Shown here one piece after another: positions 27,059 to 36,918 of a stretch of 64,000 nt of DNA (the first letter of the stretch is position 1; each line of letters begins with the position of its first letter). The DNA is from Bradyrhizobium neotropicale (lineage in GTDB: Bacteria > Pseudomonadota > Alphaproteobacteria > Rhizobiales > Xanthobacteraceae). The stretch lies in NCBI RefSeq assembly GCF_001641695.1, contig NZ_LSEF01000058.1, forward strand, positions 157,624-221,623, written 5' to 3'. The translations under genes and the position numbers were made by a program. The notes beneath the pieces were generated by a model that made no database searches, was not told the DNA's origin, and saw only the letters and a program-made list of their open reading frames with translations.

Positions 27059-28813
27059 ATGAGCATTACCAGCGAGCGCGCAGGCGGACTGCGGCAGTTT
27101 CGTCAGCCGACCTTTACCGAACTGTACCTGCCGAAGCTCGTCACCGTCTGGCGTGAGGGCTATGGCCTTGCGGATTTCCGCGCCGATCTGTTCGCGGGCC
27201 TCACGGTGGCGATCGTGGCGCTGCCGCTGTCGATGGCGATCGCGATTGCCTCGGGCGTGACGCCCGACCGCGGCCTCTACACCGCGGTCGTCGGCGGCTT
27301 CATCGTCTCGCTGCTCGGCGGCAGCCGGTTCCAGATCGGCGGACCGGCCGGCGCATTCATCGTGCTGGTCGCGGTGACCGCGGAGCGGCACGGCGTCGAC
27401 GGCGTGATCCTCGCCACCATGATGGCGGGACTGTTCCTGATCGCCGCGGGTCTGCTGCGGGTCGGCACCTATATCAAGTTCATTCCCTATCCGGTGACGG
27501 TCGGCTTCACGGCCGGCATTGCCGTCATCATCTTTGCAAGCCAGCTCCGCGACCTCGGCGGGATCACGCTCTCGGCCAAGGAGCCCAGCGAGTTCGTCCC
27601 GAAGCTCGCCGCGCTCGCCGGGGGTCTGCACACCGTCAATCCGTCCGCCGTCGCCATCGCTGCGGTCAGCATTCTCGTCATCGCCGTGCTGCGGCGCTGG
27701 CGGCCGTCCTGGCCGGGCATCTTGATTGCGGTCGTCCTTGCGGCGGTGCTGAGCGCTGCGTTGTCGCTGCCGGTCGAAACCATCGGCACGCGTTTCGGCG
27801 GGATACCGCGCGAATTGCCATCGCCCGCGCTTCCGGCTTTCTCGCTCGAGAAGGCGAAGGCGGTGCTGCCGGATGCGATCGCCTTCGCGCTGCTCGCCGC
27901 GATCGAGTCGCTGCTGTCGGCCGTGGTCGCCGACGGCATGACCGGACGCCGCCACCGCTCCAATTGCGAGCTGGTCGCACAAGGCGTCGCCAATATCGGC
28001 TCGGCGCTGTTCGGCGGCGTCTGCGTCACCGGCCTGATCGCGCGCACCGCCACCAATATCCGCGCCGGCGGGAGGAGCCCGCTCGCGGGCATGCTGCATT
28101 CCATCTTCCTGATGCTGTTCATGCTGATCGGGGCGCCGCTCGCCAGCTACATCCCATTGGCCGCGCTCGCCGCGGTGCTGGTGGTGGTGGCCTGGACCAT
28201 GGCGGAGAAGCAGGAGTTCGCAATCCTGCTTCGCTCCTCGTGGGGTGACGCCGTCGTGCTGCTCGCGACCTTCCTGCTCACGGTCTTTCGCGATCTCACC
28301 GAAGGCATTTTGGTCGGCTTCGCGCTCGGTGCGGTGCTGTTCATCCACCGCATGGCCGAGATGACCGGGATCGAGGAGCGCTCCCCACTGGTGCTCGCCG
28401 ACCGTCCCGACGACGGCAATGGCGAGCGCGTGCCGTATGATTCCGCCCTCGCGGTCGATCGCGACGTACTGGTCTATCGCATCAGGGGCGCGTTCTTCTT
28501 CGGGGCAGCATCGGCGATCGGCAACGTGCTCGACGGCGTCGCCGACGCGCGCAAGGGCATCGTCGTCGATTTCGCTGCGGTCCCGTTCCTGGACTCCACC
28601 GCGGCGAACGTGCTGGGGCGTGTCGCCGCCAAGGCTCACCGCCAGGGCATCAGGCTGTTCGTCACCGGTGCCTCGCCAACGGTCCGCCGCGCGCTGCTCA
28701 CCCATGGCGTGTTGCCGCCGCGCGCGCGTTACCGCGAGACGATCGAGCGCGCGATCGCCGACATCAAGGGCGCCTCGGCTCCTGCCGCGTCCGATGATGC
28801 CGTCCCCGCCTAG
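27059..28813 (+). CDS. SulP-family anion transporter with STAS domain
   Basis: This 584-residue protein (a GTG three codons upstream is an alternative start) has about 10-12 transmembrane helices, starting after YLPKLVTVWREGYGLADFRA. SulP motifs include ALPLSMAIAIASGVTPDRGL, GGSRFQIGGPAGAFIVLVA and ADGMTGRRHRSNCELVAQG with GVCVTGLIARTATNIRAGG. The C-terminal STAS domain (about residues 450-575) has VVDFAAVPFLDSTAANVLG. Likely a sulfate, bicarbonate or dicarboxylate transporter of the inner membrane. Confidence 0.93.
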   Translation: MSITSERAGGLRQFRQPTFTELYLPKLVTVWREGYGLADFRADLFAGLTVAIVALPLSMAIAIASGVTPDRGLYTAVVGGFIVSLLGGSRFQIGGPAGAFIVLVAVTAERHGVDGVILATMMAGLFLIAAGLLRVGTYIKFIPYPVTVGFTAGIAVIIFASQLRDLGGITLSAKEPSEFVPKLAALAGGLHTVNPSAVAIAAVSILVIAVLRRWRPSWPGILIAVVLAAVLSAALSLPVETIGTRFGGIPRELPSPALPAFSLEKAKAVLPDAIAFALLAAIESLLSAVVADGMTGRRHRSNCELVAQGVANIGSALFGGVCVTGLIARTATNIRAGGRSPLAGMLHSIFLMLFMLIGAPLASYIPLAALAAVLVVVAWTMAEKQEFAILLRSSWGDAVVLLATFLLTVFRDLTEGILVGFALGAVLFIHRMAEMTGIEERSPLVLADRPDDGNGERVPYDSALAVDRDVLVYRIRGAFFFGAASAIGNVLDGVADARKGIVVDFAAVPFLDSTAANVLGRVAAKAHRQGIRLFVTGASPTVRRALLTHGVLPPRARYRETIERAIADIKGASAPAASDDAVPA

Positions 28814-28985
28814 CGCCGCGTCCTTCTCAAGCCGGCGAATCTGATCGACACTGCCTCCGACCCATTACGGCGATGGGCGCCGCCCTGCGACGCGCGCGTG
28901 CTTGACAGGGCAGGCTGGACGCGAAATGGATCGCCACGAGACCAAAGGGAGGGACCATGCAGGTCTGCGGCTTGAGAGGACGATC

Positions 28986-29819
28986 GTGACCAAGGCGCCA
29001 GCGGCTTGCCTGATCGGATGGCCGGCGGCGCATTCGCGCTCGCCGCTGATCCATCATTACTGGCTGCGCACGCTCGGCATCGCCGGCGGTTATATCATCG
29101 AGGCCGTCCCGCCCGAGGATCTGCGCGATTTCGTGCTGCGGCTGTCGCTACGCGGATTCGTCGGCGCCAACGTCACCATCCCGCACAAGGAGGACGTGCT
29201 GGCGCTGTCCACGCCCGATGCGCGCGCCAAAGCCGTCGGCGCGGCCAACACGCTGTGGTTCGAGGGCGGCGAACTGCATTCGACCAACACCGATGTCGAG
29301 GGCTTCATCAACAATCTCGACGCCAGCGCGCCCGGTTGGGATAAGGCCGAGGAGGCCTTGGTGCTCGGCTCCGGCGGTTCCTCGCGCGCGGTCGTGTTCG
29401 GCCTGCTCGAACGCGGCGTCAGCCGTATCCACCTCGCCAATCGCACCATTGCGCGGGCCGAGGCGCTGGCGACGCAGTTCGGGCCGAACGTGCATCCGAT
29501 TCCCTGGGACGGGATCAACGATGTCCTGCCGCGGGCAAAATTGCTGGTGAACACGACCTCGCTCGGCATGCACGGCCAGCCTTCACTCGATGTTGATGTG
29601 TCACGTCTGCCGCAGACCGCCGTGGTCGCCGACCTCGTCTACGTTCCGCTGATCACGCCGCTGCTCGCGGGGGCGCAGGCACGCGGACTGAAGACTGCCG
29701 ACGGGCTCGGCATGCTGCTGCATCAGGCCGTGCGCGGCTTCGAATTGTGGTTTGGCCAAAGGCCGCAGGTGACGGCGGAACTGCGCGCGCTGGTCGAGGC
29801 CGATCTCACAAAATCTTGA
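28986..29819 (+). CDS. aroE: shikimate dehydrogenase
   Basis: The GTG at 28986 follows GAGAGGA and gives 277 residues; an upstream ATG (28902) would add 28 unlikely residues. The shikimate site is HSRSP (16-20), the catalytic lysine K68 lies in ANVTIPHKED, and Asp103 is in STNTDVEGF. The NADP fold has LVLGSGGSSRAVV and LANRTIARAEAL. Reduces 3-dehydroshikimate in aromatic amino-acid synthesis. It is isolated from the coaE/dnaQ cluster where rhizobial aroE usually sits, so it may be a second copy. Confidence 0.92.
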   Translation: MTKAPAACLIGWPAAHSRSPLIHHYWLRTLGIAGGYIIEAVPPEDLRDFVLRLSLRGFVGANVTIPHKEDVLALSTPDARAKAVGAANTLWFEGGELHSTNTDVEGFINNLDASAPGWDKAEEALVLGSGGSSRAVVFGLLERGVSRIHLANRTIARAEALATQFGPNVHPIPWDGINDVLPRAKLLVNTTSLGMHGQPSLDVDVSRLPQTAVVADLVYVPLITPLLAGAQARGLKTADGLGMLLHQAVRGFELWFGQRPQVTAELRALVEADLTKS

Positions 29820-29876
29820 GAGAATAGCGGGCGATCTCCGGAGTTCTGTCCTCGTGGGGACAATCGGAGATCGTTC

Positions 29877-30503
29877 ATGACTGTTCAACGTGTAACTCTT
29901 GCGCGCCCGCTTCTCGCTGTCGCGATGGTGGCCTTCTCAACTTTCTACGCGATCGCGCAAAAGGCGCCGGTGCCGACGCGCGTGCGCGGCACGATCGAAA
30001 GCGTCAATGGCGACGTGATGGACGTCAAGTCGCGCAGCGGCGAAGACGTCAAGCTCCGCATCGCATCCGACGTGAACGTGTCCGGCATCACCAAGATCGC
30101 GCTGTCCGACATCAAGGTCGGCTCCTTCGTTGGCGCGACCACCGTGCCGGGGCCGGACGGCGGTCAGAACGCCGTGGAAGTGCATGTGTTTCCGGAGAGC
30201 ATGCGCGGCACCGGCGAAGGCTCGCGCCCCTACGACCTGAAGCCGAACTCCAGCATGACCAATGCGACGGTGGCCGAGAGCGTGGTCGGCAATGACGGCC
30301 ATACGCTGCTCGTGAAATACAAGGACGGTGAGAAGAAGGTGTTCGTCGCCGACAACACGCCGGTCGTGACCTTCGTCCCCGGTGACAAAGCCGAACTGAA
30401 GGCCGGCGCCAAGATCGTTGCTTTCATGAAGCAGTTGCCGGACGGCTCGTTCGAGACCAACCGCGTCAGCGTCGGCCGCGATGGCCTGACACCGCCGATG
30501 TGA
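29877..30503 (+). CDS. exported protein, tandem paralogue 1
   Basis: This 208-residue protein has a signal peptide (LLAVAMVAFSTFYAIA) and a mature domain with VRGTIESVNGDVMDVKSRSG, DIKVGSFVGATTVPGPDG, and C-terminal FETNRVSVGRDGLTPPM. The OB-like strand pattern suggests a DUF5666-type envelope domain. The next gene is a tandem duplicate of the same length. Confidence 0.82.
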   Translation: MTVQRVTLARPLLAVAMVAFSTFYAIAQKAPVPTRVRGTIESVNGDVMDVKSRSGEDVKLRIASDVNVSGITKIALSDIKVGSFVGATTVPGPDGGQNAVEVHVFPESMRGTGEGSRPYDLKPNSSMTNATVAESVVGNDGHTLLVKYKDGEKKVFVADNTPVVTFVPGDKAELKAGAKIVAFMKQLPDGSFETNRVSVGRDGLTPPM

Positions 30504-30580
30504 TCGCGAGGCGGCGGAATAGCGGTGGTCTTGCGGGGTTGCCGTGATGGACCACCGCAACGTCCAGGAGAGACAAGGCC

Positions 30581-31207
30581 ATGCCGAAGTTGACCAACCT
30601 GCTGCCACGCCTCGTCGTGGCCGCGTTCGCCGCCTTTATTCTCGCTTCAACCGCCACGGCGCAACAGCCGCCGTCGGTACGCATCCGCGGGACCATCGAG
30701 AGCGTCGACGGCAAGACGCTCGACATCAAGACGCGCGAAGGCAATGACGTGAAGGTGAACATGACCGACAACGTCGCCGTCTTCGCCGTCGTCAAGACCT
30801 CGCTGTCGGAGATCAAGGAAGGCTCCTACATCGGCGTCACCGGAATGCCGGAGCCCGACGGCACGCAGCGGGCGATCGCGGTGCACATCTTCCCCGAGAA
30901 CCAGCGCGGTGCGGCCGAAGGCTTCCGTCCCTGGGATGCGCGCGCCAACTCCACCATGACGAATGCGACGGTGACGCAGACGGTGCAAGGCACCGAGGGG
31001 CAGAACATCCTGGTCAAGTACAAGGACGGCGAGAAGAAAGTGGTGGTGCCGCCGGACACGCCGATCGTCACCTTCGTCGCCAGCGACAAGTCCGAGATCA
31101 AGCCGGGCGCCAAGCTCATCATCTTCGGTGCGGCGAAGAAGGAGGACGGCTCGCTGGAGGCCAACCGCGTGAATGTCGGCCGGGATGGGATCACGCCGCC
31201 GATGTGA
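30581..31207 (+). CDS. exported protein, tandem paralogue 2
   Basis: This 208-residue protein has a signal peptide (LLPRLVVAAFAAFILASTAT) and repeats the layout of its neighbour: IRGTIESVDGKTLDIKTREG, EIKEGSYIGVTGMPEPDG, NSTMTNATVTQTV, LVKYKDGEKKVVV, and the identical ending VGRDG(I)TPPM. 77 bases separate the two genes, so they probably share a transcript. Function unknown; duplication and conserved ends indicate selection. Confidence 0.82.
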   Translation: MPKLTNLLPRLVVAAFAAFILASTATAQQPPSVRIRGTIESVDGKTLDIKTREGNDVKVNMTDNVAVFAVVKTSLSEIKEGSYIGVTGMPEPDGTQRAIAVHIFPENQRGAAEGFRPWDARANSTMTNATVTQTVQGTEGQNILVKYKDGEKKVVVPPDTPIVTFVASDKSEIKPGAKLIIFGAAKKEDGSLEANRVNVGRDGITPPM

Positions 31208-31240
31208 GCGCGGGTGCTTCGTCAGTGAGGGACGCGCCAC

Positions 31241-31278
31241 CGTCTCACTCCCTCTCCCCGTTCTTACGGGGAGAGGTT
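31241..31278. repeat. solo palindromic end of the REP-like family
   Basis: CTCACTCCCTCTCCCCGTTCTTACGG followed by GGAGAGG forms the same palindrome as the paired elements, but without an inverted partner nearby. It lies between the convergent exported-paralogue gene and the lldD-like gene, where it could act as a terminator. Confidence 0.75.
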
Positions 31279-31338
31279 AAGACACGCTCACTTGTCTGGG
31301 ACGACGGCCCTTATTGCTGCTGCAACTCGCCCGACGCC

Positions 31339-32475
31339 TCACACCGCAATGATATGATCGTCGATCTCGTCAACCTTGTTGACGCCGCACAGGCCCATGG
31401 TCGTGAGCAGCTCCTTCTGGATGATGTCGATCGCCTTGGCGACGCCGGCCTGGCCGCCGGCACCGAGGCCATAGGCGTAGGCGCGGCCGATCATGCAGGA
31501 TTTTGCGCCGAGCGCGAGCGCGCGCATCACGTCCTGGCCGGAGCGGATGCCGCCGTCGAACATGATCTCCATCTTCGAGCCTACGGCATCGACGATTTCG
31601 GGCAGCACCTCGATCGAGGAGGGCGCGCCGTCGAGCTGCCGGCCGCCATGGTTGGACACGACCAGTGCCTGCGCGCCGGTCTTGGCGGCTTCCTCGGCGT
31701 CCTCGACGTCGAGGATGCCCTTGATGATGAGCTTGCCCGGCCAGATGCTGCGGACCCACTCGACGTCCTTCCAGTTCAACGACGTGTCGAACTGCGACGC
31801 CGTCCATTCGGCGAGGCGATTGAGGTCCTCGGTATTCTTCACGTGGCCGGCGATGTTGCCGAAGGTGCGGCGCTTGCCGCGCAGCACGCCGGAGACCCAG
31901 GCCGGCTTGCTGGCGAAATCCAGGAGCTTCGACAGCGACCATTCCGGGGGTACCGTCATGCCGTTCTTGATGTCGGCGTGGCGCTGGCCGATCACCTGGA
32001 GGTCGACGGTCAGGACCAGCGCGCTGCACTTTGCCGCGATCGCGCGCTGGATCAGATCCTTGATGAAGCCGCGGTCCTTCATCACGTAGAGCTGGAACCA
32101 GAACGGCTTCTCGACATTGGCGGCGATGTCCTCGATCGAGCAGATCGACATCGTCGATTGCGTGAACGGGATGCCGGCGGCCTGCGCGGCGCGGCAGGCG
32201 TGAATTTCGCCATCGCCATGCTGCATGCCCAACAGGCCCACCGGCGCGAGGATCAGCGGCATGGTCGACGGCTCGCCGAGAATCGTGGTCGAGGTGTCGC
32301 GCCTGGAGACGTCCACCAGGATGCGCTGGCGGAACTTGATCGCCTGCAAATCCTCGCGATTGGCGCGCAGCGTTTCCTCGGCATAGGAGCCGCGGTCGCA
32401 ATAGTCGAAGAACGCCTTCGGCACGCGGCGCTTATGCAGCGCGCGAAGATCGTCGATACAGGTGATGTGCTTCAT
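31339..32475 (-). CDS. FMN-dependent alpha-hydroxy-acid dehydrogenase (lldD-like)
   Basis: This 378-residue protein starts at MKHITCIDDLRAL (32475). It is a TIM-barrel FMN enzyme oxidising L-2-hydroxy acids such as lactate. The catalytic His is H276 in LVVSNHGGRQLDGAPS; K252 in LIIKGILDVEDA contacts FMN; TQSTMSICSIEDI, WFQLYVMKDR and DGGIRSGQDVMRALALGA are the usual flavin segments. GGGGGAAC precedes the start. Membrane association is not indicated by the sequence. Confidence 0.93.
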   Translation of the reverse strand: MKHITCIDDLRALHKRRVPKAFFDYCDRGSYAEETLRANREDLQAIKFRQRILVDVSRRDTSTTILGEPSTMPLILAPVGLLGMQHGDGEIHACRAAQAAGIPFTQSTMSICSIEDIAANVEKPFWFQLYVMKDRGFIKDLIQRAIAAKCSALVLTVDLQVIGQRHADIKNGMTVPPEWSLSKLLDFASKPAWVSGVLRGKRRTFGNIAGHVKNTEDLNRLAEWTASQFDTSLNWKDVEWVRSIWPGKLIIKGILDVEDAEEAAKTGAQALVVSNHGGRQLDGAPSSIEVLPEIVDAVGSKMEIMFDGGIRSGQDVMRALALGAKSCMIGRAYAYGLGAGGQAGVAKAIDIIQKELLTTMGLCGVNKVDEIDDHIIAV

Positions 32476-32513
32476 GAACGTTCCCCCGGCCCGTCTTGCG
32501 TCAGAAGATTTAG

Positions 32514-32747
<234 letters not shown>

Positions 32748-32968
32748 CGGGCGGGTTCCATTCGGCCTCCGCATCTCAGCGGGAATTTCAATGTTAACAA
32801 ATGGTTATCGGAGTACCGGCGCGTCCGGTTCCGTAACGATTAATCACATTTTTTGAAGCCAATTTAGCCCTGATGGCTTTATAAGGCAGAAAGCAGATCA
32901 GGGATGCGGAGCCCGTCCGGGCACCGATGGTTGTAGCGGGGATCCCTGATTGTTGCGTGGGGGATCAT

Positions 32969-34312
32969 ATGAGCCGCAAATATTTCGGGACGGACGGGAT
33001 TCGGGGCCGCGCGAACGGATTGATCACGCCGGAGATCGCGCTCAAGGTCGGTCAGGCTGCCGGACTTGCTTTTCAGCGCGGCGAGCATCGCCATCGCGTT
33101 GTGATCGGCAAGGACACCCGCCTGTCCGGCTACATGATCGAATACGCGATGGTCGCGGGCTTCACCTCCGTCGGCATGGACGTGCTGCTGGTCGGTCCGA
33201 TGCCGACGCCGGCGGTGGCGATGTTGACCAAGTCGATGCGCGCCGATCTCGGCGTGATGATCTCGGCCTCGCACAATCTGTTCGAGGACAACGGCATCAA
33301 GCTGTTCGGGCCGCAGGGCTTCAAGCTCTCCGACGACGTCGAGAAGCAGATCGAGCAGCTGCTCGACGAATCCCTCGACAAGAGGCTCGCACAAAGTGCG
33401 AGCTTGGGCCGCGCCCGCCGCATCGACGGCGTGCATGACCGCTACATCGAATTCGCCAAGCGCACGCTGCCGCGCGACCTGTCGCTCGACGGCCTGCGCG
33501 TCGTCGTCGATTGCGCCAACGGCGCTGCCTACAAGGTCGTGCCGGAAGCGCTGTGGGAGCTCGGTGCCGACGTCGTGCCGATCGGCGTCGAGCCGGACGG
33601 CTTCAACATCAACAAGGAATGCGGCTCGACCTCACCGGAAGCGCTGGCCAGGAAGGTGCGCGAGATGCGCGCCGATATCGGCATTGCGCTGGACGGCGAC
33701 GCCGACCGCGTCATCCTGGTCGACGAACGCGGCCATCTCGTCGACGGCGACCAGCTCCTCGCGGTGATCGCGCAGAGCTGGAAGGAGGACGGACGGCTGT
33801 CGCGGCCCGGCATCGTCGCGACCGTGATGTCCAATCTCGGGCTCGAGCGCTTCCTGAAAGGCCACGGGCTCGATCTCGTGCGCACGCCTGTCGGCGACCG
33901 CTACGTGCTCGAGCAGATGCTGAGCGGCGGCTACAATCTCGGCGGCGAGCAGTCCGGTCATATCATCCTGTCCGACTACGCCACCACCGGTGACGGCTTC
34001 GTCGCGGCATTGCAGGTGCTGGCGGTGGTGCAGAGGCTGCGCCGGCCCGTCTCCGAGGTTTGCCACCGCTTCGATCCGCTGCCGCAGATCCTCAAGAACG
34101 TCCGCTACAAGAGTGGCAAGCCGCTCGACGATTCCGACGTCAAATCGGCGATCTCCGACGGCGAGAAGCGGCTCAACGGCCACGGCCGTCTCCTGATCCG
34201 CTCCTCCGGCACCGAGCCGGTGATCCGCGTGATGGGCGAGGGCGAGGACCGCGTCCTGGTCGAGGATGTCGTCGACACCATCGTCTCCGCGCTCGGGCAG
34301 GCGGCGGCTTAA
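32969..34312 (+). CDS. glmM: phosphoglucosamine mutase
   Basis: This 447-residue protein starts at [17 protein letters not shown]. It converts glucosamine-6-phosphate to glucosamine-1-phosphate for peptidoglycan and LPS synthesis. The phosphorylatable serine is Ser101 in VMISASHN. The metal loop is [13 protein letters not shown], the sugar-binding loop [10 protein letters not shown], and the phosphate loop [21 protein letters not shown]7-TTAT sequence at 32794-32808 upstream is a weak CtrA-site match. The 221 bases before the gene hold nothing else recognised. Confidence 0.96.
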   Translation: MSRKYFGTDGIRGRANGLITPEIALKVGQAAGLAFQRGEHRHRVVIGKDTRLSGYMIEYAMVAGFTSVGMDVLLVGPMPTPAVAMLTKSMRADLGVMISASHNLFEDNGIKLFGPQGFKLSDDVEKQIEQLLDESLDKRLAQSASLGRARRIDGVHDRYIEFAKRTLPRDLSLDGLRVVVDCANGAAYKVVPEALWELGADVVPIGVEPDGFNINKECGSTSPEALARKVREMRADIGIALDGDADRVILVDERGHLVDGDQLLAVIAQSWKEDGRLSRPGIVATVMSNLGLERFLKGHGLDLVRTPVGDRYVLEQMLSGGYNLGGEQSGHIILSDYATTGDGFVAALQVLAVVQRLRRPVSEVCHRFDPLPQILKNVRYKSGKPLDDSDVKSAISDGEKRLNGHGRLLIRSSGTEPVIRVMGEGEDRVLVEDVVDTIVSALGQAAA

Positions 34313-34400
34313 GCGCATCCCAGCCATCGGCGATTGGCGGTGGTTACGCCGCCGGAGGCATCGTAACTAGCGAGTGCGGCGGTTCGCCGCGCCCGCCGGG

Positions 34401-35663
34401 ATGCCTCCCTTGAACAAGCCTGTCGTCGTCTCCGAGGAAACGCTGACCGAGCCCGTTGCCGTGGCCGGATTGGCGTCTGCTGTCCCCAAGCCGAGCGCGG
34501 GGCCGGCCTATGTCGTGCTCGCCGGCATCAGCTTCTCGCACTTCCTCAACGACACCATGCAGTCGCTGATCGCCTCGGTGTACCCGATCCTGAAGGACAC
34601 CTACGCGCTCGACTTCACGCAGATCGGCATGATCACGCTGGCCTTCCAGTTCACGGCCTCGCTGCTTCAGCCGGTGGTCGGGCACTACACCGACAAGAGG
34701 GCGCAGCCCTATTCGCTCGCGATCGGCATGGCCTCGACCTTCTTCGGACTGCTGCTGCTCAGCGCCGCGCACCGATATCTCGTCATCCTCGTTGCGGCTG
34801 CGCTGGTCGGCCTCGGCTCCGCGGTGTTCCACCCGGAGTCCGCGCGCATCGCGCGGCTCGCCTCCGGCGGCCGCTACGGCTTCGCGCAATCGGTATTCCA
34901 GCTCGGCGGCAGTTTTGGCACCTCGATGGGACCGGTGCTGGCGGCGCTGATCGTGGTGCCGTTCGGGCAGGGCAGCATCGCCTGGTTCTCCTCGATCGCG
35001 TTCCTCGCGATTCTCATCCTCTGGCGCATCGGCCGCTGGTACGCGCCGCAGATCACCACGAAGAAGGTGGCCCCGGTGCACACCCAGCCCGGCGGGCCGA
35101 GCTCGCGCCGCGTTGCGGTCGCGCTTCTCGTGCTGGTGGCGCTCTTGTTCTCCAAGCAGCTCTACGTATCGAGCCTGTCGAGCTATTACATCTTCTATCT
35201 GATCGACCGCTTCGGCGTGTCGACGCAGGCGGCGCAGATCTATCTCTTCATCTTCCTCGCGGCGAACGCGGTCGGCGCTTTCTTCGGCGGACCGCTGGGC
35301 GATCGCTTCGGCCGCAAGATCGTGATCTGGATCTCGATCGTCGGCGCACTGCCGTTCACGCTGGCGCTGCCCCATGCAGGTCTCGCCGGCAGCGCGGTGC
35401 TCTCGGTGATCATCGGCCTCATCATCTCCTCGACGACCTCGTCGATTATCGTGTTCGCGCAGGAACTGGTGCCGCACCGCTTCGGCATGATCTCCGGCGT
35501 GTTCTTCGGCGTCGCCTTCGGCATCGGTGGCTTGGGGGCGGCCGTGCTCGGCAGGCTCGCCGATCACACCTCGATCGAGTTCGTCTACCAGGTCTGCGCC
35601 TACCTGCCGGCCATCGGGCTGCTCGCGGTGTTCCTGCCGAAACTGCCGCAGCACGCGCGCTGA
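34401..35663 (+). CDS. MFS transporter, fosmidomycin-resistance (Fsr) type
   Basis: This 420-residue protein is shown from ATG 34401; a GTG at 34374 is an alternative. About 12 hydrophobic helices are present. The N-terminal FSHFLNDTMQSLIASVYPIL is the Fsr family signature, followed by QIGMITLAFQFTASLLQPVV and the A-motif DRFGRKIVIW. The central loop (about residues 210-235) is hydrophilic. Likely a proton-driven efflux pump for small polar drugs. Confidence 0.92.
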   Translation: MPPLNKPVVVSEETLTEPVAVAGLASAVPKPSAGPAYVVLAGISFSHFLNDTMQSLIASVYPILKDTYALDFTQIGMITLAFQFTASLLQPVVGHYTDKRAQPYSLAIGMASTFFGLLLLSAAHRYLVILVAAALVGLGSAVFHPESARIARLASGGRYGFAQSVFQLGGSFGTSMGPVLAALIVVPFGQGSIAWFSSIAFLAILILWRIGRWYAPQITTKKVAPVHTQPGGPSSRRVAVALLVLVALLFSKQLYVSSLSSYYIFYLIDRFGVSTQAAQIYLFIFLAANAVGAFFGGPLGDRFGRKIVIWISIVGALPFTLALPHAGLAGSAVLSVIIGLIISSTTSSIIVFAQELVPHRFGMISGVFFGVAFGIGGLGAAVLGRLADHTSIEFVYQVCAYLPAIGLLAVFLPKLPQHAR

Positions 35664-35781
35664 CGCCCTCTCTCGCTGCGCTCTGCTTTCATACATTGTT
35701 AGCAATTGGGCGCCGCATTTCTGCAACGCTCACGCAGCACGCGCGTGTGCAGTGAGGAAAAATCAACCTTAAAAATTAGGG

Positions 35782-35796
35782 TTAAGTGGCGCTTAA
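35782..35796 (+). promoter_or_regulatory. candidate CtrA-binding site upstream of an outer-membrane protein gene
   Basis: TTAA-GTGGCGC-TTAA matches the TTAA-N7-TTAA consensus of the alphaproteobacterial cell-cycle regulator CtrA exactly. It lies 84 bases before the ATG at 35880, within the promoter region. Binding is not shown. Confidence 0.5.
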
Positions 35797-35879
35797 GCAT
35801 TTAGTGCCATCGTCCGGCTGTGAGTTTCCAGAACGTGAGGCCTGCGTATTTTGCCTCACCGGCCAAAAGGACGAAGCCA

Positions 35880-36749
35880 ATGCGTAGCGTTAAGTCTTTG
35901 CTTGCCGCGGGTGCGGCAAGCCTGATCTCGTCGGTGGCGTTTGCCGCCGACATGCCGATCGCGGCACCTCCCATGTACGCGCCGGCTCCGCCCGCCGACT
36001 TCGGCGGCTGGTATCTGCGCGGCGACATCGGCTTCAGCAATCAGAGCGTCAAGAACATCCGCAAGTCGGACCCGACCGCCTATTCCCAGATCAGCACGCT
36101 CAACGAGACGACTGATTTCGATACGGCCGGAATCTTCGATGTCGGTGTCGGTTACCGCTTCAACAACTGGTTCCGGACAGACGTCACGGCTCAGTATCGG
36201 GGCAAGTCCAACTTCAAAGGCTCCGATGTCTTCACGGCCTCCGCCTACGGCGTCGCCTATAACGGCATCGACAACTACAACGCCAGCAAGTCGGAATTGC
36301 TGTTTCTGGCAAACGCCTATGTCGACCTGGGAACGTGGTGGTGTGTAACTCCGTTCATCGGTGCAGGCATCGGTGCATCGCGTGTCAATATTTCCGGCTT
36401 CACTGACACTGGTGCCGTCAATCCCCTCGTGACGGCCGGTCCCGTCGTCAACAACGGCACCTTCCCGAGCTTTGCGACCGCCGCCAGCGGATCGAAATGG
36501 AATTTCGCTTGGGCGGCGCACGCCGGTCTGGCTTACAAGGTCAACCCGAGCCTGACACTCGAACTGGCTTACAGCTACGTCGATCTCGGCAGCGGGACCA
36601 CGGGCGTGATCTCAGACTTCACGGGCTTCTCGCGAGGCAATACCTTCAAGTTCAATGACATCACATCGCACGACCTCAAGCTCGGCGTACGCTGGGATCT
36701 GAGCAGCCCGCCGGTCTACGCGCCGCCGCCGCTCGTCACCAAGGGCTGA
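35880..36749 (+). CDS. outer-membrane beta-barrel protein (Omp25/RopB-like)
   Basis: This 289-residue protein starts at MRSVKSLLAAGAASLISSVA (35880), a signal peptide cleaved after AFA. A short proline-rich segment (IAAPPMYAPAPPADFGG) precedes strands such as WYLRGDIGFSNQ, VGVGYRFNNWFRTDVTAQYR, AYVDLGTWWCVTPFIGAGIG and LTLELAYSYVDLG, typical of the Omp25/porin-like surface-antigen family. Ends in KG rather than an aromatic residue. Located in the outer membrane. Confidence 0.9.
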   Translation: MRSVKSLLAAGAASLISSVAFAADMPIAAPPMYAPAPPADFGGWYLRGDIGFSNQSVKNIRKSDPTAYSQISTLNETTDFDTAGIFDVGVGYRFNNWFRTDVTAQYRGKSNFKGSDVFTASAYGVAYNGIDNYNASKSELLFLANAYVDLGTWWCVTPFIGAGIGASRVNISGFTDTGAVNPLVTAGPVVNNGTFPSFATAASGSKWNFAWAAHAGLAYKVNPSLTLELAYSYVDLGSGTTGVISDFTGFSRGNTFKFNDITSHDLKLGVRWDLSSPPVYAPPPLVTKG

Positions 36750-36778
36750 TCGGCAGCTCGATCACTTTAAGGTTTCCT

Positions 36779-36806
36779 AACGGCGCGGGATCATCCCGCG
36801 CCGTTT
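36779..36806 (+). terminator. rho-independent terminator after the outer-membrane protein gene
   Basis: AACGGCGCGGGA, loop TCA, then TCCCGCGCCGTTT form a strong stem with a short T-run 30 bases after the stop. Confidence 0.9.
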
Positions 36807-36918
36807 CGCTTTGCGTATTTTTCATTGCTGGGCGGCAATTAATGCCGCCGCGCAACCATTGGTTAAGGTTAACGAGCGATGATCACCATCGAAAGTTCGA
36901 GTTCGATGGAGCGTTGCA

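Noticed and set aside
26978..28705. Minus-strand open frame (575 codons) across the SulP gene
   Set aside because: Highly charged, repetitive Arg/Asp/His composition opposite a membrane transporter; an artefact of high GC.
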